A DNA stretch of 64,000 bases from Brevibacillus porteri (GTDB lineage Bacteria; Bacillota; Bacilli; Brevibacillales; Brevibacillaceae), in NCBI RefSeq assembly GCF_003013475.1, contig NZ_PXZO01000021.1, positions 1-64,000 of the forward strand, given 5' to 3'. Positions within the stretch are counted from its first letter, which is position 1; each line of letters begins with the position of its first letter. The position numbers were made by a program, and so were the translations under genes. The notes beneath the pieces were generated by a model. That model was not told the DNA's origin. It worked only from the letters and a program-made list of their open reading frames with translations, and did no database searches. Positions 17,890 through 26,053 of the stretch are shown one piece after another.

Positions 17890-18150
17890 TTGCCGACTTT
17901 TGTGGGAACTGTGACAATCAACAACAATGTCGGAAACATTAACTTTGGTGATACGGCAAATAACTCTCCTAAAAGCGTAACCAAAGCGTTTGCCGGTTCA
18001 GGTGGAAACAACAGTGGTAACGTGGTAAAGGTCATCAATGAAAATAGTCAAACCATCACATGGGTGGGTTCAATTACCCGTGGAATGAAGGAAAAAAAAG
18101 CAAAGAAACAAATCCGTCGCAAAGCCCGAAAAGGCAAAAAGAAAAAGTAG
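17890..18150 (+). CDS. GerPF-like spore germination protein with basic tail
   Basis: 86 aa from a TTG start behind GGGAGGGAGAGG. Residues 1-45 match the GerPA/GerPF family: PTFVGTVTINNNVGNINFGDT, then SPKSVTKAFAGSGGNNSGN. GerP proteins are small spore-coat parts that let germinants through the coat. Normal members stop near 70 residues. This one continues into a tail that is almost all Lys/Arg (KEKKAKKQIRRKARKGKKKK), which could bind DNA, coat polymers or acidic proteins. No other gerP gene is next to it. Confidence 0.75.
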   Translation: MPTFVGTVTINNNVGNINFGDTANNSPKSVTKAFAGSGGNNSGNVVKVINENSQTITWVGSITRGMKEKKAKKQIRRKARKGKKKK

Positions 18151-18275
18151 ACTTGATAAAGGCATTTGCGAATGTGGACAAGCTTGTGGAATAGAAAAGA
18201 GATTAAGACTATTGCGAATTTATGTGAATTGAGATAAAAAAGATGAAAGACGATCGCAGAAAGGAAGCAAACCAG

Positions 18276-19421
18276 ATGATGAAAACAAATGGGGAATCAC
18301 TCTTATTTACCCGTGTGAACAAAGACACGCAGGCACTGCCGATTTCCATTGAGGATTGGGAGAAAAAGGCGCGAGAGGTGTTACCGGATGGGCCATTTGA
18401 TTACGTTGCCGGGGGATCAGGGGCAGAGGAAACGCTGGTAGAAAACCGGACAGCTTTTTCCCGTTGGGCAATCATTCCGCGGATGATGCGGGATGTGACG
18501 AATCGCACACTTGGTATCTCGATGTATAATCAAGCGTTACGCACACCGATCTTCTTGGCTCCTGTGGGTATGCAGACGATTTCACATCCCGATGGGGAGC
18601 TGGCGTCTGCAAAGGCGGCGGCAGCAGCCGGAGTGCCGTTCGTAGCCAGTACGGTTTCCGCTCACTCGCTCGAACAGATTGCTGAAGTGATGGGCGATGC
18701 CTATCGTTGGTTCCAGCTCTATTGGTCGAATGATCGAGAGGTTTCTGCGAGCATGGTCAGACGAGCGGAAAAGTCTGGCTATTCTGCCATTGTCCTCACG
18801 GTAGATACCGTTATGCTAGGGTGGAAGCGCAGAGACTTCCGTAACGGGTATTCGCCACTGCGCGAAGGAAGAGGACTGGCGAATTACTTGACAGACCCTG
18901 TTTTTTGCTCGAGACTCCCTGAGGTAACGCCGGAGAATGCAGTGGAGGAAGTGTTGAAAAACATTTATCATCCAGCGCTGAATTGGAACGATATCGCCTT
19001 TTTGCGTGAGCATACTCGCCTGCCGATTTTGGTAAAAGGCATTTTGCATCCGGATGATGCGCGGCTTGCTTTAGAGCATGGCGTAGATGGAATCATCGTT
19101 TCCAATCACGGTGGGCGGCAGATGGATGGCGCCATTTCTACGCTGGATGCGTTGCCAGCGATTGCCGAGGTGGTAGCTGGCAAAATACCTGTCTTGCTCG
19201 ACAGTGGCGTGCGTACAGGAGCAGATGTCGTGAAAGCAATTGCTTTAGGTGCCAATGCTATCCTGATCGGTCGTCCATTCCTGTATGGTCTGGCTGTTGC
19301 CGGAGAGCAAGGCGTAGCGAGTGTGTTAGATACACTCATCCATGAATTTGACGTCGCGATGGCGCTGTCTGGCAGCAATTCTGTCGCAGACCTCAATCGC
19401 AGCATTTTGGCCCGTTTGTAA
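18276..19421 (+). CDS. FMN-dependent alpha-hydroxy-acid oxidase (lactate oxidase/monooxygenase type)
   Basis: About 381 aa. FMN TIM-barrel enzyme of the lactate oxidase, lactate monooxygenase and glycolate oxidase family. Visible landmarks: FDYVAGGSGAEETLVENR (Tyr near substrate), LAPVGMQ, the catalytic His and Arg in SNHGGRQMDG, and the phosphate-binding stretch DSGVRTGADVVKAIALGANAILIGRP. It oxidises a 2-hydroxy acid to the 2-oxo acid with O2 or another acceptor. The start is uncertain: ATG at 18276 or 18279 has GGAAG upstream, and an ATG at 18243 has a poor site. Its own terminator follows. Confidence 0.82.
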   Translation: MMKTNGESLLFTRVNKDTQALPISIEDWEKKAREVLPDGPFDYVAGGSGAEETLVENRTAFSRWAIIPRMMRDVTNRTLGISMYNQALRTPIFLAPVGMQTISHPDGELASAKAAAAAGVPFVASTVSAHSLEQIAEVMGDAYRWFQLYWSNDREVSASMVRRAEKSGYSAIVLTVDTVMLGWKRRDFRNGYSPLREGRGLANYLTDPVFCSRLPEVTPENAVEEVLKNIYHPALNWNDIAFLREHTRLPILVKGILHPDDARLALEHGVDGIIVSNHGGRQMDGAISTLDALPAIAEVVAGKIPVLLDSGVRTGADVVKAIALGANAILIGRPFLYGLAVAGEQGVASVLDTLIHEFDVAMALSGSNSVADLNRSILARL

Positions 19422-19458
19422 GGGGTAGCAGTCCAATCATACCCATTGTTGAAAAAAG

Positions 19459-19488
19459 TGAGCCAGGCTACGTGTGCTGGTTCATTTT
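19459..19488 (+). terminator. intrinsic terminator
   Basis: GAGCCAG / CTGGTTC hairpin followed by seven T after the oxidase gene. Confidence 0.7.
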
Positions 19489-19547
19489 TTTCGTATGGAC
19501 ACCTCAAGAAGTTTGTAAAAATGTTGTTTCTACCGCAGTTGTTCTCG

Positions 19548-19575
19548 TTGATCTTTCGGAAAAACATGGTAAAAT
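19548..19575 (+). promoter_or_regulatory. sigma-A promoter of GGDEF-EAL gene
   Basis: TTGATC, 16-base spacer, TAAAAT. The predicted start lies only about 20 bases before a terminator hairpin. Confidence 0.55.
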
Positions 19576-19601
19576 GGAACGAACTGTATCCAGAACGTTA
19601 C

Positions 19602-19628
19602 GATCCTTCTGTAAGGATCATTTTTTTT
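19602..19628 (+). terminator. early terminator in leader of GGDEF-EAL gene
   Basis: GATCCTT-CTGT-AAGGATC with eight T stands between the promoter and the ATG at 19662. It would stop transcripts before the gene unless they are antiterminated. Confidence 0.75.
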
Positions 19629-19661
19629 GACTGTATTCGAAAGTATAAACAGGAGATTGAA

Positions 19662-21788
19662 ATGAATAACCAAATGATATCTTCACTGACACCCCAAGAT
19701 TGGGCTGGGCTACTACGCGAAAAAGATGGTGAGCTGAACATGGTTGTGAATGAGCTGGCAGATGTCAAATACGCTTTGGACCAATCCACGATCTTGGCAA
19801 TTACGGACCATAAGGGGATTATTTTGCGGGCAAATGAGCAATTTTGCCGCATATCCAAATACGAACGAAGCGAATTGATTGGAAAAGACCATCGTATTCT
19901 TAATTCGGGTTACCATCCGAAAGGCTTTTTTAAAGAAATGTGGTCTTGTATTCGATCTGGCCAGGTCTGGCGGGGGGAAATTCGTAATCGCGCCAAAGAT
20001 GGCAGCTATTATTGGGTCGATACAACCATCGTGCCATTTAAGAACCAAGAGGGCGAAATCTATCAATACCTTTCCATTCGCAGTGATATCACATGTCGCA
20101 AGCAAATGGAAGACGAGCTCAAGCGGAGTGAAGAAAAGTATCGCATTATCGCGGAAAACACATCGGATATCATCAGCATCATCAACCTGGATGGGGAGTT
20201 TCTCTATTTGTCCCCATCTCACAAGCGGGTATGGGAGCATACCGTTCCTGATGAGGAAATCCATAACCTGTTCGAGTGGATTGTGGAGGATGACCGAGAT
20301 ATTTTTGCTTATGCGATTCAGCATGCCTTCTCTACACGTAAAGAGTACATGGTAGAGTGCCGGATTAACACCCAAAGAAACGATGTTATCTGGACAGAAA
20401 GCAAAATCAATCCGATAGCGGATGAAGAAGGAAATGTGACCAAGCTGCTCCTCGTTACCCGTGACGTTACAGACCGGAAACAGTCCGAAGAGACGATTCA
20501 TCACTTGGCTTATCACGATGCGTTGACAGACCTGCCGAATCGACGGATGTATGTTCAACAGCTCAGCAAGGAAATGATGCAGGCCAAGCGTTTCCAATCG
20601 AATCTGGCTGTGCTGTTTTTGGACATGGATCGCTTCAAGGATGTGAACGATTCGTTCGGTCATGATGTAGGGGATATGTTGCTGATCGAAGCATCAAAAC
20701 GTCTACAGGCATGCCTCAAGCCAGGAGATGTCGTGGCCAGGTTGGGTGGAGACGAATTTACGATTATGCAGAACCATCTGCAAGATCGAAGCGAAGCGTC
20801 TGCATTGGCAGAGCAGATCATGAATCAGTTGCAGCGGCCGTTTGAATTGGAGGGTCATGTGTTCAACGTGTCGTGTAGCATCGGCATCGCCTTGTACCCG
20901 CAAGATGGGGACAATCCCGAAGATTTGTTGAAACGGGCCGATACGGCCTTATATACAGTGAAATCGCGCGGGAAGAATGGCTATGACTTTTTCGATCCGA
21001 CGATGGAGGCGAAGTCGCTAGAGCGTATCTTGATGGAAAATGAGATGCGGAAAGCCATTGCACAAGAGCAGTTCCAAATTTACTACCAGCCCAAAATCGA
21101 TATTATGACAAGCGCGATGACTGGCATGGAGGCGCTCGTTAGATGGGTGCATCCAGAGCTGGGCATCATCCCGCCGAATCGTTTTATTCCTATCGCTGAG
21201 GAGACAGGGATGATTCTGGCGCTTGGGGAATGGATTTTGAAACAGGCGTGCAAACAAAATAAATTTTGGCACGATCAAGGATATACCCTGAAGGTCTCTG
21301 TGAATTTGTCAGCGAGACAGATCTATCAAAAAGATCTGGTCGAGATGATCAAAGATATTCTTCGGGAAACAAATCTGTCCCCTGATTGGCTAGAGCTCGA
21401 GATTACGGAGAGTATTTTTGTCAAAATGGAAGAGGCGACGGCAGTCCTGCAGCAGATTCGGGACATCGGCATCCAAATTTCGATTGATGATTTTGGGACA
21501 GGCTATAGCTCGTTTAGTTATATTAAGAGCTTGCCAGTCGATACCATCAAAATTGACGCCTCATTTATTCGCGACATTCATCACAACCAAGAGAGTCAAG
21601 CGATTGTAAAAGCGATTGTCACGATCGCGCAAAGTCTCAATATGAATGTCATCGCAGAGGGAATTGAGCTCCATGATCAAGTAGCGGCTTTGAAGGAAAA
21701 TGGCTGCGACCATGGTCAAGGCTATCTGTTCAGCAAGCCGCTTCCGACAGATGCTTTCGACCAGTTCCTGCGCCAAGAGCTGCAATAA
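19662..21788 (+). CDS. PAS-PAS-GGDEF-EAL c-di-GMP enzyme
   Basis: 708 aa, cytoplasmic (no membrane helices), start after AACAGGAG. Two PAS sensor domains (about 45-165 and 170-285) precede a diguanylate cyclase domain with intact RLGGDEF and a phosphodiesterase domain with EALVRW. The EAL metal and catalytic set SVNLSARQ, LELEITES, ISIDDFGTGYSS, DTIKIDASFI and IAEGIEL is complete, so it should degrade c-di-GMP and may also make it. The product-inhibition site before GGDEF reads KPGD where RxxD is usual. It may set the c-di-GMP level sensed by the riboswitch at 5.2 kb. Confidence 0.93.
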   Translation: MNNQMISSLTPQDWAGLLREKDGELNMVVNELADVKYALDQSTILAITDHKGIILRANEQFCRISKYERSELIGKDHRILNSGYHPKGFFKEMWSCIRSGQVWRGEIRNRAKDGSYYWVDTTIVPFKNQEGEIYQYLSIRSDITCRKQMEDELKRSEEKYRIIAENTSDIISIINLDGEFLYLSPSHKRVWEHTVPDEEIHNLFEWIVEDDRDIFAYAIQHAFSTRKEYMVECRINTQRNDVIWTESKINPIADEEGNVTKLLLVTRDVTDRKQSEETIHHLAYHDALTDLPNRRMYVQQLSKEMMQAKRFQSNLAVLFLDMDRFKDVNDSFGHDVGDMLLIEASKRLQACLKPGDVVARLGGDEFTIMQNHLQDRSEASALAEQIMNQLQRPFELEGHVFNVSCSIGIALYPQDGDNPEDLLKRADTALYTVKSRGKNGYDFFDPTMEAKSLERILMENEMRKAIAQEQFQIYYQPKIDIMTSAMTGMEALVRWVHPELGIIPPNRFIPIAEETGMILALGEWILKQACKQNKFWHDQGYTLKVSVNLSARQIYQKDLVEMIKDILRETNLSPDWLELEITESIFVKMEEATAVLQQIRDIGIQISIDDFGTGYSSFSYIKSLPVDTIKIDASFIRDIHHNQESQAIVKAIVTIAQSLNMNVIAEGIELHDQVAALKENGCDHGQGYLFSKPLPTDAFDQFLRQELQ

Positions 21789-21802
21789 TATGGCAGGAAG
21801 CA

Positions 21803-21833
21803 AAGCCGGGTGAGAACATCCGGCTTCTTCTTT
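21803..21833 (+). terminator. intrinsic terminator
   Basis: AAGCCGG / CCGGCTT hairpin followed by CTTCTTTT. Confidence 0.7.
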
Positions 21834-21900
21834 TGTGTGGTACTATAAGAGGCGGACAAAAACAGAAGAGCAAGTGTGCAGCTAGAAAGGGAGGCCCCTC

Positions 21901-22806
21901 GTGGGAAAGTTTTCGGGTAAGACTGTTGTCGCTATTGCAAGTTTGGTATTGATGTGGGGATTAAGCTGGTCGATCTACAAAATGTCACTCGCCTATACGC
22001 CACCGATTTTATTCGCAGGAATGCGTTCGCTGATTGGCGGACTTCTGCTCGCTTTATTCATTTTACCGAAATGGAAAAAGATCAACTGGCGTGAAAACTG
22101 GTTGCGCTATTGTATATCTGCCTTTCTGAATACCTTGTGCTTTTACGGCATTCAGACGGTTGGACTCGTATATTTGCCAGGTGGATTATTCTCTGTGTTG
22201 GTGTACTTCCAGCCAATCTTGATAGGACTCTTTGCTTGGTTGTGGCTGGGTGAGAGCATGACGGTCCTCAAGGTCATTGGGCTGATCATGGGATTCCTCG
22301 GGATACTTGCGGTCAGTGCAGATGGACTGACTGGACAGGTTTCCATCGTTGGCGTCATTTTAGGTTTGTTGACGGCTCTTACGTGGGCGCTGGGCGTGAT
22401 CTATGTGAAAAAAGTCAGTGCCAAGGTAGATTCGCTGTGGATGGTTGCCATGCAATGCATCATCGGTGGCGCGGCCTTAACTCTTTTGGGGACAGGCGTA
22501 GAGAGCTGGTCCGACATTGTCTGGAATGTTCCGTATCTGATCGGTCTCAGCTATGGCGCTACATTTGGGGTACCGATTGCCATTGTCATTTACTTTGGGC
22601 TCGTGAATGCAGGCGAGGCGAGCAAGGTGGCCGCCTTTACGTTTCTTGTGCCGCTCATCGCAGTCGTCACTGGCACCATTTTTATGGACGAGCCGATTAC
22701 GTATTCGCTCATTGCTGGTCTGGTATTGATCGTGTGCAGTATTTACTTGGTGAACTATCAGAAAAAGATAAGACAGCCTGCAATTGCTAATACTCTCAAT
22801 CGTTGA
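21901..22806 (+). CDS. EamA/DMT family transporter
   Basis: 301 aa from a GTG start behind AAAGGGAGG. Ten predicted membrane helices in two repeated EamA halves (first near 10-140, second near 150-290). The drug/metabolite transporter superfamily exports or takes up small solutes. The second-half signature GEASKVAAFTFLVPLIAVVTGTIFMDEPIT is typical of members that export amino acids or related metabolites. No neighbour gives a clue to substrate. Confidence 0.88.
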   Translation: MGKFSGKTVVAIASLVLMWGLSWSIYKMSLAYTPPILFAGMRSLIGGLLLALFILPKWKKINWRENWLRYCISAFLNTLCFYGIQTVGLVYLPGGLFSVLVYFQPILIGLFAWLWLGESMTVLKVIGLIMGFLGILAVSADGLTGQVSIVGVILGLLTALTWALGVIYVKKVSAKVDSLWMVAMQCIIGGAALTLLGTGVESWSDIVWNVPYLIGLSYGATFGVPIAIVIYFGLVNAGEASKVAAFTFLVPLIAVVTGTIFMDEPITYSLIAGLVLIVCSIYLVNYQKKIRQPAIANTLNR

Positions 22807-22816
22807 TGGAGACGAC

Positions 22817-22852
22817 AAAAACAGCCGACACTTCTCAGGTTCGGCTGTTTTT
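22817..22852. terminator. bidirectional intrinsic terminator
   Basis: AAAAACAGCCGA / TCGGCTGTTTTT stem between convergent genes. Confidence 0.85.
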
Positions 22853-22862
22853 CTTTTTGGAT

Positions 22863-23501
22863 TTATACGTAGGGCTCTTTGTAAATTCCTTTTTCATAAA
22901 TGTACTGAAGGCAAGCATCCGGCAACAGGAAGCTGGGGTCTCCGCCTTTGCGGATTTCGTCTCGGATATAGGTAGAGCTAATTCCCATGTTGATGCCTTT
23001 GCTCATAATGAGAAAATGCTCGTCGTGATTGCGCAGCAGCGCGTCCTCCGCAATCAGGTCAGCGGTCGGATAGCCTTCGCGCGACATCACGATGAAGTTG
23101 AAGCCTGCGACCAGCTTTTCAGCGTTGCCCCAGTTCGACAGCCCCTCTAACAAATCCGATCCCATAATGAAAAAGAGCTCGTCGTTCGGATACTTCTTTT
23201 TCATGTGAATCATCGTATCATACGTATAGGTTTCACCTGGCAAGGCATCCATCTCGACTGTAGAAATTTCGAAAAGTGGTTCGCCATACTTGTTTGTTTT
23301 GTGTGTACTGCTTTCCAAAGCCAGTTTGAGCATGTGCAAGCGATGGACGTCCTCTGTCTGCAATTTTTTATCATGACGCTTTGAAGAGCATGGTACGAAA
23401 ATGACTTTATCCAGTCGTCTCCGATGAGCGACGGTCGCTGCCGTGAACAAATGGCTGTACGTGATGGGATCAAAGCTGCTGCCATAAATGCCGATTCGCA
23501 T
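22863..23501 (-). CDS. nadD: nicotinate-nucleotide adenylyltransferase-like
   Basis: 212 aa nucleotidyltransferase that joins nicotinate (or nicotinamide) mononucleotide to AMP, giving the dinucleotide. The N-terminal motif is GIYGSSFDPITYSHL, where the usual H/T-x-G-H is YSH with Gly missing, a notable departure. The GSDLLEGLSNW segment and the C-terminal ISSTYIRDEIRKG (ISSTxIR) are typical NadD. Start behind AGGAGG. It is last in a minus-strand run with nicotinamidase and an NrtR-like regulator. A second, canonical nadD may exist near the usual comER/yqeK locus, and this copy may prefer the nicotinamide nucleotide. Confidence 0.78.
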   Translation of the reverse strand: MRIGIYGSSFDPITYSHLFTAATVAHRRRLDKVIFVPCSSKRHDKKLQTEDVHRLHMLKLALESSTHKTNKYGEPLFEISTVEMDALPGETYTYDTMIHMKKKYPNDELFFIMGSDLLEGLSNWGNAEKLVAGFNFIVMSREGYPTADLIAEDALLRNHDEHFLIMSKGINMGISSTYIRDEIRKGGDPSFLLPDACLQYIYEKGIYKEPYV

Positions 23502-23531
23502 GAAGATTGCCTCCTATTCGCCATGAGCCTG

Positions 23532-24077
23532 TTATTTTTTGCGGACAGTCATACCAAGCTGGTTCTGAAAATGACCGAGAGCCCATTTGTGACCTTCTGG
23601 AAGAAAGCTCGCTACTGCATCCTCGTGGATGACGACAGAAAAGCCATTATAGAAGCCTTCAATCGCTGTATGCAATACACAAATGTCCGTGCAGACACCT
23701 ACCAGATGAATCTCAGTGATACCTCTCGTACGCAACAATAGCGCAAGGTCGGTGCCTTGAAAAGCACTGTAGCGCGTCTTATCCATCCAGTGAATCGTAT
23801 CTTCGAATTCCTCGTAAATCTCCTGAATGCTGCCATACAAATTCCGGCCAGACGTACCGATAATGTTATGCGGAGGGTAGAGGCCTGTCTCAGGGTGGTA
23901 CGGGTCCTGCTCGCGATGAGCATCGACTGCCATGACGACAAAGTCGCCTTCTGCGAGGAAGTCGCGGATCAATTCTCCAATGCGTCCTTCAATAGCCTGA
24001 CCAGGCTCACCACAAGTCAATGCACCATCTGTCGCGACAAAATCATTTGTGTAGTCGATCACAATTAAAGCTTTCAT
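23532..24077 (-). CDS. pncA: nicotinamidase/isochorismatase family hydrolase
   Basis: 181 aa from the ATG that follows AGGAGG. Cysteine hydrolase with triad Asp (VIDYTNDF), Lys (MDKTRYSAF) and Cys (VGVCTDICVLHTA) and the metal site DAHREQDPYHPE. Together these fit nicotinamidase, which turns nicotinamide into nicotinate. The position between an NrtR-like regulator and nadD supports a role in NAD salvage. Isochorismatase-type activity on another amide is the alternative. Confidence 0.82.
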   Translation of the reverse strand: MKALIVIDYTNDFVATDGALTCGEPGQAIEGRIGELIRDFLAEGDFVVMAVDAHREQDPYHPETGLYPPHNIIGTSGRNLYGSIQEIYEEFEDTIHWMDKTRYSAFQGTDLALLLRTRGITEIHLVGVCTDICVLHTAIEGFYNGFSVVIHEDAVASFLPEGHKWALGHFQNQLGMTVRKK

Positions 24078-24143
24078 GGCAAAAACCTCCTGAATTTGTG
24101 CGTTCAAAAAGTCAGCTGTTCAGCACCGAGAAAGTGTCCTTGC

Positions 24144-24932
24144 TCAGTAAATCATGGCAATTGGGGTAAAGCCAGTAAAGCGATAGAGCTTGGCTGGCGA
24201 ATTCGAAAACTCGGTCGAGTAGACAGGCTGTCCGTCAGCGGATAGAACTGGCTCGAGAAGTCCTTGTCGTCGGGTTGTCGCAAGCAAGCGACGCTCAAAA
24301 TTACCGCGATCTTTTGCCGAAAAGGATGGAACGACAGTCTCAATCACTTGCAGCAGCTCACTCAAGGTAAACTCATCTGGCAAAAACGCTTTGGCAATAG
24401 TCGTTTGCAGCATCTGCTCACGAACTCGCTGTAAGGCGTCAGTTAAAATTTCACGATGGTCAAAAGCAAGGTTGAGGGCAAAGGCTTCCTCAATCGGAAA
24501 CAGCTGCGCGTCCGATGCGTCATCATTTGCCTGTGCGTGCTTCAATAAATCTTCATGAACGAGGGAGACATAGGCAACACTCGGGATCCAACCACGAGGG
24601 TCTCTTCCCGGCTTGTAGTACGTCTTCAACTGCTCGATGTGTACATCGCGGTCAATATTCGTCTCTTCTTTCAGCTCACGATAGGCGCATTCGTCCAGTG
24701 TCTCCGATTCATGGGAAAACCCGCCAGGCAAGGCCCATTGCTCTCCAAATATATCGCTTTTTCGCTTGATTAAAAGAACGGCCAATTGCTTGTGTGGCAG
24801 CGATTTTGTTTTCGTTTGGCGCGGGATGGAAAGGATCGTAAAGAGGCAAATATCTGTTGGAAGCCCATCCGGCGAGCGGTACTTTTTGGTCCGATAGTGG
24901 ATGCGTTTGGCTCGAAGGGGAGACGTACTCAC
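24144..24932 (-). CDS. nrtR: NrtR-like Nudix regulator of NAD metabolism
   Basis: 262 aa from a GTG start. An N-terminal Nudix domain carries a nearly complete box, G-x5-E-x7-REL-x-EE, in which the late Gly is Asn (EETNI), a change common in NrtR proteins that bind rather than cleave ADP-ribose-type ligands. A C-terminal winged-helix part follows (FLPDEFTLSELLQVIETV, then RGNFERRLLATTRRQGLLEPV). NrtR represses NAD synthesis or salvage genes and lets go on binding ADP-ribose. The genes right behind it, pncA and nadD, are standard targets. A plain Nudix hydrolase is less likely given the C-terminal domain. Confidence 0.82.
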   Translation of the reverse strand: MSTSPLRAKRIHYRTKKYRSPDGLPTDICLFTILSIPRQTKTKSLPHKQLAVLLIKRKSDIFGEQWALPGGFSHESETLDECAYRELKEETNIDRDVHIEQLKTYYKPGRDPRGWIPSVAYVSLVHEDLLKHAQANDDASDAQLFPIEEAFALNLAFDHREILTDALQRVREQMLQTTIAKAFLPDEFTLSELLQVIETVVPSFSAKDRGNFERRLLATTRRQGLLEPVLSADGQPVYSTEFSNSPAKLYRFTGFTPIAMIY

Positions 24933-24975
24933 AAGATCATCCTTTCCGTTTGCTCGAATCTGTTATCATGCTTTT

Positions 24976-25009
24976 ATGGTATGATATCGAATTAACAATG
25001 TCAATATCA
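24976..25009 (-). promoter_or_regulatory. nrtR promoter with inverted repeat
   Basis: Minus-strand TTGACA, 17-base spacer, TACCAT. A TGATAT-N16-ATATCA inverted repeat spans the -35 and spacer and is a candidate NrtR operator for autorepression of the nrtR-pncA-nadD run. Confidence 0.55.
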
Positions 25010-25028
25010 CAATGTAAAAATATGTGAA

Positions 25029-25056
25029 AAAAGACGTCTGTGAATGTCAGACGTCT
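25029..25056 (-). terminator. intrinsic terminator of YceI gene
   Basis: AGACGTCTG / CAGACGTCT stem with six T on the minus strand. Confidence 0.8.
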
Positions 25057-25086
25057 CTCGAAGCAGTTCCTGCGAAAAGCGAGTGA

Positions 25087-25773
25087 TTAAACAGCATCCA
25101 GCGCGAGTCGCAATGTAATGTTAATGTTTTCTTCCGTTTTGGCCACGATTGTATGAGGGCTGGTCAATCCGAAGTCACCAAACGTTACGATGGATGTTCC
25201 TTCCAACTGTAGCTTGCCTTGGGAATAAATCGCGTCAGCATTAATTTTCACGTCTTTGGCAATTCCTTTTACGGTCAGGACGCCATTGATGGTGAACGAA
25301 GCCTTTTGTCCCTCTGTCCATGTGGTTGGCCAGTTCTCAAAAGATTTCGCTTCAAAAGTAGCAGCTGGGTGCACGGCAGTATCAAAGTAATCAGGAGATT
25401 TAATATGGGTGTCGCGCTTTTCATTACCGGAGTTCAGCTGATTCAAGTCAGCGGAAGCTGTTGCTTTCATTTGATCTGGTGCAGAGAGGTTCACATCCCA
25501 GCTGCCGGTAATCCCGTCCATTTCAAAGTTTACCGTTTCTTTCGACGTCGTTACGGAGAAATAGACTTTGGACTGGTCATTAATCGTCCATTTTTTATTC
25601 AGTTGATCTGCTGTCAAAGCCGTTGAGGAAGCGGTAGATGAGGCTGTGGTTACCGCAGCTGCAGGCTGAATCTCCACATGGTTTCCCACGAAATAGTCAT
25701 AGAGCATGTAACCTCCGATACCGACCACGAGCGTGGCAATTGAAGCTGTCAGGATAACCGAATTCTTTTTCAT
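25087..25773 (-). CDS. YceI family protein, membrane-anchored
   Basis: 228 aa. One N-terminal membrane helix (about 8-28) is followed by an Ala/Thr/Ser linker and a YceI lipocalin-like barrel from about 55 (WTINDQSKVYFSVTTSKETVNFEMDGITGSWDVN, then NSGNEKRDTHIKSPDYFDTAVHPAATFEAKSF). The family binds long isoprenoids such as polyprenyl chains and is often stress-linked. The barrel should sit outside the membrane. It is divergent from a two-component system, and matching 11-bp repeats before both genes suggest that the response regulator controls it. Confidence 0.87.
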   Translation of the reverse strand: MKKNSVILTASIATLVVGIGGYMLYDYFVGNHVEIQPAAAVTTASSTASSTALTADQLNKKWTINDQSKVYFSVTTSKETVNFEMDGITGSWDVNLSAPDQMKATASADLNQLNSGNEKRDTHIKSPDYFDTAVHPAATFEAKSFENWPTTWTEGQKASFTINGVLTVKGIAKDVKINADAIYSQGKLQLEGTSIVTFGDFGLTSPHTIVAKTEENINITLRLALDAV

Positions 25774-25857
25774 TATTGTATAACCTCCATGTTTTTGAAG
25801 TGTTCAGATTTGAGTCGTATGTATTTGACTACGCAGGGATCATTATGAGAGAGGAAG

Positions 25858-25897
25858 CTGAGTGGGTCTTGAAAGCTGGCTGAAAGTTTGTTGAAAG
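25858..25897 (-). promoter_or_regulatory. four 11-bp repeats before YceI gene
   Basis: On the minus strand TTTCAA (25896), TTTCAG (25885), TTTCAA (25874) and ACTCAG (25863) start at exact 11-base steps, the layout of OmpR/PhoB-type binding sites. Confidence 0.65.
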
Positions 25898-25970
25898 TGC
25901 AATGGTAAGAGAATTATCAACGTTTTTTATATGAAATTTACATTTTTTGGTTTGTTATTCTGTAAAAAGC

Positions 25971-26035
25971 TTTCAGCTCGTACTCAGGGCATATTCAGCA
26001 AACATTCAGCTACTCTTGGCCTGTTCAGGTAAAAT
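25971..26035 (+). promoter_or_regulatory. four 11-bp repeats and promoter of response-regulator gene
   Basis: TTTCAG (25971), ACTCAG (25982), ATTCAG (25993) and ATTCAG (26004) repeat at exact 11-base steps. A TAAAAT -10 lies at 26030 with the last repeat in the -35 position, as in activator-dependent promoters. Confidence 0.7.
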
Positions 26036-26053
26036 AGAGGTGAGGTGAAAAAA

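Noticed and set aside
19713..20663. 316-codon open frame on the minus strand
   Set aside because: Opposite the PAS region of the GGDEF-EAL gene; no start signal or family.
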